47,499 nt of DNA from Lachnospiraceae bacterium AC3007. GTDB taxonomy: Bacteria; Bacillota; Clostridia; Lachnospirales; Lachnospiraceae. The position numbers and the translations under genes were made by a program. The stretch spans positions 1-47,499 of the forward strand of contig JHYK01000020.1 in assembly GCA_000621405.1 (NCBI GenBank), read 5' to 3'. The notes beneath the pieces are model-generated. The model saw only the letters and a list, made by a program, of their open reading frames with translations. It searched no databases and was not told the DNA's origin. Below are positions 41,917 to 47,499 of this stretch, in pieces. Positions within the stretch are counted from its first letter, which is position 1, and the number at the start of each line of letters is the position of its first letter.

Positions 41917-41986
41917 CAAGACAGGGGGACGGTTCTTTTGTCTCGTTAGCTTGCTGACAAGACAAAAGAACCGTCCCCCTGTCTTG
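41917..41986. repeat. GACGGTTC palindromic repeat, copy 2
   Basis: Perfect 27-bp inverted arms (41917-41943, 41960-41986) with the same core as copy 1 around a 16-nt loop, followed by a partial echo CCCCTGTCTTG. It sits between the divergent rmlD and fdtA genes. With copy 1 it brackets the rmlD-to-GT4 part of the operon. Confidence 0.75.
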
Positions 41987-42056
41987 CCCCTGTCTTGTCC
42001 AAAAAATCACAATGTTGTAAACTATAAACCACTACATTTTACGAAAGGCATTACAC

Positions 42057-42470
42057 ATGAACCTCAAAGAAGCGTGCCCTGTACTTCATTTCTCGGATCT
42101 CGGTGACGAGCGCGGCAAGCTCGTCGTCATAGAAGGCGGCCAGTCGATCCCGTTCGAGATAAAAAGGGTTTTCTATATCTACGGCTCCGATGACACGGTT
42201 GTCCGGGGACAGCATGCTAACAGGGAGTCCGAGTTCGTGCTGATCAACGTGGCCGGCGAGAGCAAGGTCCGCGTCACCGATGGAGAGAGCGAGGAGATCA
42301 TAGTCCTTGACAAGCCCATGATGGGAGTCTATATCCCGAAGATGGTCTGGAAGGACATGTATGATTTTTCCGCCGACTCGGTGCTTCTGGTCCTTGCCAG
42401 CACTCATTACGACGGCAGCGAATATATAAGAGATTACGATGAATATCTTACGGAGATAAAGAAGATATGA
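42057..42470 (+). CDS. fdtA: dTDP-4-keto-6-deoxyhexose 3,4-ketoisomerase (cupin)
   Basis: 137 residues, one cupin domain. FSDLGDERGKLVVIEGG, IKRVFYIYGSDD, RGQHANRE with the metal/catalytic histidine, and MGVYIPKMVWKDMYDFS match the FdtA/QdtA family. It shifts the keto group from C4 to C3 of dTDP-4-keto-6-deoxyglucose. Start ATG 42057 has GAAAGG 8 nt upstream. It overlaps fdtB by 4 bp. FdtA (galacto) and QdtA (gluco) products cannot be told apart by eye. Confidence 0.88.
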   Translation: MNLKEACPVLHFSDLGDERGKLVVIEGGQSIPFEIKRVFYIYGSDDTVVRGQHANRESEFVLINVAGESKVRVTDGESEEIIVLDKPMMGVYIPKMVWKDMYDFSADSVLLVLASTHYDGSEYIRDYDEYLTEIKKI

Positions 42471-43561
42471 GCAGGATAAAAGCAAACCGCATGGATCTGA
42501 CCTACATGCGCTATCAGGACGAATTCGAGAAGAAGGCTCTGGATGTGCTCCGTTCGGGCTGGTACATACTGGGGCACGAGCTCTCTTCTTTCGAAGAGGA
42601 ATGGGCCTCCTATATCGGCACGAAGTACTGCGTGGGGCTTGCATCGGGACTTGATGCACTCTGGATCAGCTTCAGGCTTTTGGGCGTGGGGGAAGGCGAC
42701 GAAGTCATAGTCTGCGCCAATGCTTATATAGCCTGCGTCATGGGCATAACCATGAACGGCGCCACCCCTGTATTCGTCGAGCCCGACGGATACGATAATA
42801 TCGACGCATCCCTGATCGAAGAAAAGATCACTCCAAAGACCAAAGCCATACTCGCGGTACACCTCTACGGACAGTGCTGCGACATGGATACCATCATGGA
42901 TATCGCAAAAAGACACGACCTCCGCGTCGTGGAAGACTGCGCACAGAGCCATGGCAATCATTTTAACGGCAGAAGAGCCGGCACCTTCGGAGATGTCGCC
43001 TGCTTCAGCTTCTACCCGAGCAAGGGATGCGGCGCTTTCGGAGACGGCGGCGCCATAGTCACCAATGACAGCGATCTCAGGGACCGCTTCAGGACATTCC
43101 GCAACTACGGAAGCGAGAAGAGGTATCACTTCAAGGTCGTCGGAGCGAACAGCCGCCTCGACGAGCTTCAGGCGGGACTGCTCTCAGTCAAATTAAAGCA
43201 CCTCGACGAACTGAATGCCGAGAGAGCAGAGATCGCAGACAGATATACAAAAGGTATCGACCACCCGGACATCACACTGCCAAGAGTCCGCCCGGGCGCA
43301 GATTCCACCTGGCATCAGTATGTCATTCATACTCCAAGGCGCGACGAGCTTATGAACTATCTGTTGGAAAAGGACATAGATACACTGATCCACTATCCCA
43401 TACCGCCTCATCTTTCGGAAGCCTATTCCTATCTGGGACATAAAAAAGGTGATTTCCCGATAACAGAGCGTTATGCCGATGAAGTCTTAAGTCTTCCCAT
43501 GTACAACGGCATGACTAAGGAGGATCAGCAGTACGTCATAGATATGATCAATGCTTTCTGA
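42467..43561 (+). CDS. fdtB: dTDP-3-keto-6-deoxyhexose aminotransferase (DegT family)
   Basis: 364 residues. LRSGWYILGHELSSFEEEWA, GLASGLDALW (cofactor phosphate site), VEDCAQSHG with the PLP-N1 aspartate, and CFSFYPSKGCGAFGDGGAIVTN with the Schiff-base lysine are diagnostic of FdtB/QdtB. It aminates C3 to give dTDP-Fuc3N or dTDP-Qui3N. No N-acyltransferase (FdtC/QdtC) is in the window. The stop abuts the convergent bioY stop with no gap; its terminator appears to lie inside bioY (43591-43614). Confidence 0.9.
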   Translation: MSRIKANRMDLTYMRYQDEFEKKALDVLRSGWYILGHELSSFEEEWASYIGTKYCVGLASGLDALWISFRLLGVGEGDEVIVCANAYIACVMGITMNGATPVFVEPDGYDNIDASLIEEKITPKTKAILAVHLYGQCCDMDTIMDIAKRHDLRVVEDCAQSHGNHFNGRRAGTFGDVACFSFYPSKGCGAFGDGGAIVTNDSDLRDRFRTFRNYGSEKRYHFKVVGANSRLDELQAGLLSVKLKHLDELNAERAEIADRYTKGIDHPDITLPRVRPGADSTWHQYVIHTPRRDELMNYLLEKDIDTLIHYPIPPHLSEAYSYLGHKKGDFPITERYADEVLSLPMYNGMTKEDQQYVIDMINAF

Positions 43562-44131
43562 TCACCCCTGAACTTTTTCAACACTGACGGCCGGGCTTAA
43601 AAGCCCGGTCTTTTCAAGTCTTATTCTGAGTACGGGGCCTGCTGCGGCCGCAAGGACTATCTTCACAAGATCAAAAGGAACAAAAGGTATCACCCCTGCC
43701 TGTATGGCAGCATAAGCCTCCATATTGGCAGCATAAGCGAGCCAGACAGTTCCTATGGCGTAAAGAACTGCAGTGGCGGCTATCATCCCTGCAATGCAGA
43801 TGATCCTGTTCTTATAATACCTGTCGATCAAAGCTCCCGCTATCAAAGCCAGCGGAATATAGCCAAGGAGATATCCTCCCGTGGGTCCGATGAGCTTTGC
43901 GACCCCGGCCGAAAAGCCTGAAAATACGGGCACTCCCGCAAGACCTATGAGAAGATAGACAACGATCGCAACCACCGACCTTTTCATTCCGAGCACATAC
44001 AGTATGAAATATACCGCAAGCGTGGCAAGCGATACCGGCACGGGTCCCACAGGGATCGACAGCGGCGCAAGAATACAGAGAAGTGCAGCTCCCATTGCAG
44101 TTATCGTGATATCTCTTATCTTTCCGTTCAT
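43562..44131 (-). CDS. bioY: Biotin transporter substrate-binding subunit
   Basis: 189 residues, six hydrophobic segments. TMGAALL-like start (ITAMGAALLCILAPLSIPVGPVPVSLATLAVY), GLAGVPVFSGFSAGVAKLIGPTGGYLLGY and the GxIPFVPFDLVKI end are clear BioY signatures. It binds biotin and works alone or with an ECF ATPase module. It is a single-gene unit with a promoter (44235-44263) overlapped by a BirA operator, so it should be shut off when biotin is sufficient. It is unrelated to the glycan genes next to it. Confidence 0.95.
   Translation of the reverse strand: MNGKIRDITITAMGAALLCILAPLSIPVGPVPVSLATLAVYFILYVLGMKRSVVAIVVYLLIGLAGVPVFSGFSAGVAKLIGPTGGYLLGYIPLALIAGALIDRYYKNRIICIAGMIAATAVLYAIGTVWLAYAANMEAYAAIQAGVIPFVPFDLVKIVLAAAAGPVLRIRLEKTGLLSPAVSVEKVQG
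43591..43614 (+). terminator. Terminator of fdtAB inside the bioY coding region
   Basis: CCGGGCTT-AA-AAGCCCGG followed by TCTTTTC on the + strand, 30 nt past the fdtB stop. The same bases encode LKSPG-region residues near the bioY C-terminus on the other strand. Confidence 0.6.
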
Positions 44132-44234
44132 ATCATCCTCCGGATCTTTCGATCATTTTTATCGAGGCCCGGGCCGTACCGCAAAGCAGCGCACGACGGC
44201 GCGGCAGCATGCACGATCTTTACAGGCCATGAGG

Positions 44235-44263
44235 ATGATATCGCATGGGACGGTGATTGTCAA
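44235..44263 (-). promoter_or_regulatory. bioY promoter
   Basis: Minus strand TTGACA (44258-44263), 17-nt spacer, TATCAT (44235-44240). The -35 box is inside the BirA operator. Confidence 0.8.
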
Positions 44264-44288
44264 CCCGTCACTCGGATTTGGTTGACAG
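44257..44288. promoter_or_regulatory. BirA operator (biotin repressor box)
   Basis: TTGTCAACC-N14-GGTTGACAG, matching the bacterial BirA half-sites TTGTTAACC/GGTTWACAA with conventional spacing. It overlaps the bioY -35 box and the stop codon of the ClC gene (44268-44270). It implies that a BirA with an N-terminal DNA-binding domain is encoded elsewhere. Confidence 0.85.
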
Positions 44289-45509
44289 GCCTGCGACGCA
44301 CTTTCCGAAAGCCGCGCAGAGAAAGATCCAGGGTATGGCTTTTACGGGAAAGCAGAGAAGCAGAAGAAGTGTCACTGCAAAAGGCTTTTTAAGCTGGGCG
44401 CCGAGCACAGTCGAAGTCACAGCCGCCGCAGCGAACGCCGCATGAGATGCGGGATCGGCAAATACAAACCCGGTCAGGGCAAAGCCCGTTAATGTGCAGG
44501 CAAATATCAGCGGGAAGAAATGACCGCCCTTCATTCCGAGATTAATGCAAAAGGCCGTCATCAGTATCTTGATCAAGGCCGCAGCCATCAGAAAATATGG
44601 ACTGTATGACGTAAATGTGCCCATAAGATCAGCCATCTGCTCCTCGCCGGAAAACATAACGACGGGAAGCGCGATCCCCATAATGCCTATGGCAGCCCCG
44701 CATATCGTCTCCTTCAGTATCACGGGAAGCCGCCCGCCGATATATGCAGTAAGCTTCTCACATAATTCAAAAAGAACATATAATATGAGCCCTGCAGGGA
44801 GATAGATAAGGAGCATCAGATGATCCGGTCCGGTAACTGTCACCTTGTCAAAGCTTGGAAAACCCTCCATCGCTGCTCCGAAAAAGCGGTCCATAACCCC
44901 TGCCGTAAGGAATCCCGCCATCGTCGAGACACCGTAGAGCAGGAATTTATTTCCCTTTGAGAGTCCTCCGGGCATATCACCGACCTTGTCGTCTTCTCCC
45001 TCCTCGACCTCGAGTATGCCAAAGAGAGGCGAGTGAAAGAGCTGTCCCAGAGTCACGGCCTCTCCGATCTGAGAAAAGACAGCAGAATTCTTTTTTGCAT
45101 ATGTCACATTGTCCCCGACCCAGTAGCAAAGAGCCGCTATGATCCCTGTAAGTCCTGCCTCGGGGCCCACCGAAGAGCCCAGGATAAGGGGAATAAAAGC
45201 GCAGGCAAGAAGAGCCGGCATATGGTGGTAGTCGTACCATTTTTCGCTCTTTATCCTGCCCATCACGACGCTCAGTTCTTCCGGATAATCCCCGGAATGC
45301 TTATGTATGATCCCGAGCAGGAGTCCACCCAGGACGCAGGGTATGAGGACCGTAAGATCTGACCCCGTAACCTTCGGAAGCATCTCCCACAAAAGGCCGG
45401 TCGCAAAAGATACCGCCTTAAGGAAGCACCAGATCAGAAGACCCGCGACGGCTCCCAGAAGCGCAGTAAAAAGCAGCAGTTTTGATGTATTTATTATCTT
45501 TTCCTTCAT
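44268..45509 (-). CDS. ClC-family chloride channel/transporter
   Basis: 413 residues with about ten membrane helices. LGSSVGPEAGLTG is the filter motif carrying the gating glutamate (equivalent to GxEGP), and MKGGHFFPLIFACTLTG is the later G-x-F-x-P-like filter helix, here altered. There are no CBS domains. It moves chloride or another anion across the membrane. Start ATG 45509 follows AAAGGA. It appears monocistronic, with an extended -10 promoter upstream. Its 3' end carries half of the BirA operator of bioY. Confidence 0.88.
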   Translation of the reverse strand: MKEKIINTSKLLLFTALLGAVAGLLIWCFLKAVSFATGLLWEMLPKVTGSDLTVLIPCVLGGLLLGIIHKHSGDYPEELSVVMGRIKSEKWYDYHHMPALLACAFIPLILGSSVGPEAGLTGIIAALCYWVGDNVTYAKKNSAVFSQIGEAVTLGQLFHSPLFGILEVEEGEDDKVGDMPGGLSKGNKFLLYGVSTMAGFLTAGVMDRFFGAAMEGFPSFDKVTVTGPDHLMLLIYLPAGLILYVLFELCEKLTAYIGGRLPVILKETICGAAIGIMGIALPVVMFSGEEQMADLMGTFTSYSPYFLMAAALIKILMTAFCINLGMKGGHFFPLIFACTLTGFALTGFVFADPASHAAFAAAAVTSTVLGAQLKKPFAVTLLLLLCFPVKAIPWIFLCAAFGKCVAGLSTKSE

Positions 45510-45539
45510 GGCAATCCTTTTTCTTTTGATCTTTGTCCC

Positions 45540-45550
45540 ATTCTATCACA
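45540..45550 (-). promoter_or_regulatory. Extended -10 promoter of the ClC gene
   Basis: Minus strand TGTGATAGAAT, the same core as at 10322 and 21869. The -35 position has no clear hexamer. Confidence 0.5.
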
Positions 45551-45572
45551 TTCCGCACCTGCCTGCCCTGTC

Positions 45573-45602
45573 TTGACTCATATTGCCCGGATAAAGTATA
45601 GT
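45573..45602 (+). promoter_or_regulatory. Promoter of the putP-like gene
   Basis: TTGACT (45573-45578), 18-nt spacer, TATAGT (45597-45602), then GAGAGGAG before the ATG at 45644. Confidence 0.65.
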
Positions 45603-45643
45603 AATCGGAAAAATGTACTGATTTATAAAGAGAGGAGTAACAA

Positions 45644-47170
45644 ATGACTGCACAGATCTGTCTGGTTGTCGCCATAGCCGTGTATCTTCTTATGATGATA
45701 CTGATCGGCATCATTTTTTCCAGAGGAAATGAAGACACAGGCGACTTTTATCTTGGAGGAAGAGGCCTCTCACCGCTCGTCACAGCCATGAGCGCCGAAG
45801 CCTCGGACATGTCCAGCTGGCTGCTTATGGGAATCCCCGGACTTGCCTATGTCAGCGGTCTCGCAGATCCCTTCTGGACCTGCCTCGGACTTGCTGCCGG
45901 CACCTATCTTAACTGGCTTCTTGTATCAAAGAGGCTTCGCAGATACACCGAGAAGATCGGCGCCATCACGATCCCCGAATATTTCTCCAAGCGCTACGGA
46001 GATAAGAAGAACGTGCTCACAGGCGTATCCGCCGTGATCATCATCCTCTTCTTCATCCCCTACACCGCTTCGGGATTCGCAGCATGCGGCAAGCTGTTCA
46101 ACACCCTCTTCGGGGTCAATTATTTCGTGGCGATGATAGCAAGCGCCATAATCATCGCTCTCTACTGCATGCTCGGAGGCTTCAAGGCCGTCAGCACCAC
46201 TGACCTCATCCAGAGCATATGCATGTCCGTGGCGCTCGTAATTGTCATCTGCTTCGGCGCAGCTCAGGCAGGAGGCTGGGGACAGGTAATGGAGAATGCA
46301 AAAGCCCTTCCCGGCATGCTCTCACTCACAAGCACCTATGATCAGGCAACTGGCACTGCCGCTCCCTACAGCGCTCTTCAGAGCATCTCAATGCTGGCAT
46401 GGGGCCTCGGATACTTCGGAATGCCGCATATCCTTGTCCGCTTCATGGCCATAGGAGATCCCGAGCAGCTGAAGGTAAGCCGCCGCGTGGCCACTGTCTG
46501 GGTCGTGCTCGCAATGGGCATCGCTATCGTGATCGGATTCATCGGAATCTCACTCACGGATCTCGGGATCGTGCCCGTGCTTGAAGGAAGCGGCAACGCC
46601 GAGAGAGTCATCATCTACATATCGACCTTCATGAGCTCCTTCGGTATATTCCCTGCAATCATCGCAGGCATAATACTTGCAGGCATGCTCGCAGCAACGA
46701 TGTCAACTGCCGACTCGCAGCTTCTTGCAGCAGCATCCGCCATATCCAGCGACCTGCTGCAAGACTTCGGAGGAAAGAAATTCTCGGACGATACCGCAGT
46801 CAAGATCGCAAAGGTGACTGTCATCATCATATCTGCGATATCAGTCGTGATAGCATATAATCCTGACAGCTCGGTCTTCTCCATAGTCTCATTTGCATGG
46901 GCAGGCTTCGGCGCGACCTTCGGCCCCGTCATGCTCCTGTCACTTTTCTGGAAAAGATCCAACAGGCAGGGCGCCATCGCGTGCATGATAGCAGGCGCTG
47001 TAATGGTCTTCTTATGGAAGTACGTGATAAGCACGCTCGGCGGCCCGTTCGCGATATATGAGCTGCTCCCGGCCTTCATAGTGGCCCTCATAGCCAATGT
47101 GATCGTATCCCTTCTCACTCCCGCTCCGGACAGGGAGGTGCTCGATACATTCGATAAGGCAAAGGTCTGA
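45644..47170 (+). CDS. putP: Sodium/proline symporter (SSS family, PutP)
   Basis: 508 residues, 13 predicted membrane segments. DFYLGGRGLSPLVTAMSAEASDMSSWLLMGIPG is the classic PutP N-terminal signature with the sodium-site serines, and FGMPHILVRFMAI, ILAGMLAATMSTADSQLLAAASAISSDLLQ and FAWAGFGATFGP complete it. It imports L-proline with sodium. Length matches E. coli PutP (about 500). It stands alone, with GAGAGGAG before the start and a hairpin at 47185-47210 after the stop. Proline is the usual substrate of this branch, but other solutes cannot be excluded. Confidence 0.92.
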   Translation: MTAQICLVVAIAVYLLMMILIGIIFSRGNEDTGDFYLGGRGLSPLVTAMSAEASDMSSWLLMGIPGLAYVSGLADPFWTCLGLAAGTYLNWLLVSKRLRRYTEKIGAITIPEYFSKRYGDKKNVLTGVSAVIIILFFIPYTASGFAACGKLFNTLFGVNYFVAMIASAIIIALYCMLGGFKAVSTTDLIQSICMSVALVIVICFGAAQAGGWGQVMENAKALPGMLSLTSTYDQATGTAAPYSALQSISMLAWGLGYFGMPHILVRFMAIGDPEQLKVSRRVATVWVVLAMGIAIVIGFIGISLTDLGIVPVLEGSGNAERVIIYISTFMSSFGIFPAIIAGIILAGMLAATMSTADSQLLAAASAISSDLLQDFGGKKFSDDTAVKIAKVTVIIISAISVVIAYNPDSSVFSIVSFAWAGFGATFGPVMLLSLFWKRSNRQGAIACMIAGAVMVFLWKYVISTLGGPFAIYELLPAFIVALIANVIVSLLTPAPDREVLDTFDKAKV

Positions 47171-47184
47171 TTGGGAAATAAAGA

Positions 47185-47210
47185 CACAAAAGAACCGGGA
47201 CGCTTTTGTG
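47185..47210. terminator. Hairpin after putP, related to the GACGGTTC repeats
   Basis: CACAAAAG-AACCGGGACG-CTTTTGTG, 14 nt past the putP stop. No T run follows, so terminator function is uncertain. The AAAAGAACCG part echoes the palindromes at 28085 and 41917. Confidence 0.45.
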
Positions 47211-47218
47211 ATATGATT

Positions 47219-47262
47219 CCCCTAAAGTAGACAATGGAAATATCCAAAGTCTCCTTTAGGGG
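47219..47262 (+). repeat. Left-end inverted repeat of an IS3-type element
   Basis: CCCCTAAAG (47219-47227) pairs with CTTTAGGGG (47254-47262) just before the transposase start. Such a hairpin at an IS end can block entry of outside transcription. The left terminus of the element is probably near 47215-47219. Confidence 0.5.
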
Positions 47263-47269
47263 ATTTTTT

Positions 47270-47499
47270 ATGGCTAAAAGAAAGCACTCCATAGAGTGGA
47301 TGATTGACAGAGTAAATGAATATCTTAGCGGAACCGGTTCATATGAATCGATTGCAGAGGCCAATGGTATTGATGACAGAACACTTAGAAGTTGGGTTTC
47401 CGCATATCGTTATCATGGAGTAGATGCATTTGTTAAAGGCTCCGGAAACAAGCAATATAGCCGCGATTTTAAATTGTCTTGCGTGGAGACAGTTTTAAA
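47270..47499 (+). CDS. IS3-family (IS150-like) transposase OrfA, N-terminal part
   Basis: 76 complete codons before the window ends. HSIEWMIDRVNEYLSGTGSYESIAEANGIDDRTLRSWVSAYRYHG is a helix-turn-helix of the InsJ/IS150 type. A second one begins at KQYSRDFKLSCVETVLK. OrfA binds the element ends; the catalytic OrfB would follow outside the window by -1 frameshifting. AGGGGA lies 8 nt before ATG 47270. Completeness cannot be judged. Confidence 0.8.
   Translation, partial: MAKRKHSIEWMIDRVNEYLSGTGSYESIAEANGIDDRTLRSWVSAYRYHGVDAFVKGSGNKQYSRDFKLSCVETVL

Overview
The window looks like a chromosomal segment of an anaerobic Firmicute, most likely a Lachnospiraceae member. The basis is gene content and style: AGGAGG ribosome binding sites, BirA-type control of bioY, DUF6273/InlB-repeat secreted proteins, DUF6077 and a DUF3800 remnant. 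No rRNA, complete tRNA or CRISPR array was seen. Species cannot be named from sequence alone.

Region 1 (1-10.3 kb) is an accessory zone. It holds the end of an IS21-type element, a BrnT/BrnA toxin-antitoxin pair whose toxin has an in-frame TGA, a tiny ORF behind a structured leader, a membrane HD-GYP phosphodiesterase, a deleted DUF3800 gene, and a DUF1016 nuclease. It also holds two large paralogous secreted proteins (4326-6455 and 7956-10082). These share an almost identical 3' end but differ strongly in an 81-nt window that resembles the variable region of a diversity-generating retroelement target. Two tRNA-3'-end-like repeats (950-1022 and 7791-7861) bracket part of this zone.

Region 2 (10.3-22.2 kb, mostly + strand) is a compact glycan operon. 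A membrane 4,6-dehydratase, DegT aminotransferase and initiating sugar phosphotransferase (the PglF/PglE/PglC order) are followed by an ATP-grasp ligase and a HAD hydrolase. Then come an MBOAT acyltransferase, an SGNH protein and a DltA-like adenylating enzyme. A carrier protein lies beyond an inverted wzy gene and a 730-bp spacer with two very large palindromes. Together these encode an amino sugar pathway plus a complete Dlt-like decoration route.

Region 3 (22.2-41.9 kb, - strand) is a long Wzx/Wzy-type polysaccharide operon: rmlD, fcl, a PAP2-like protein, seven glycosyltransferases, a second initiating phosphotransferase, two further polymerase/ligase proteins, a flippase and membrane proteins. 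It also includes a serine hydrolase, a patatin-like protein and an orphan DNA methyltransferase. fdtA/fdtB (dTDP-3-amino-6-deoxyhexose synthesis) follow on the + strand. Two copies of a GACGGTTC-type palindrome flank 28.2-41.9 kb.

Region 4 (43.6-47.5 kb) holds housekeeping transporters: bioY with a clear BirA operator, a ClC channel and a PutP-type sodium symporter, ending in the start of an IS3-family element.
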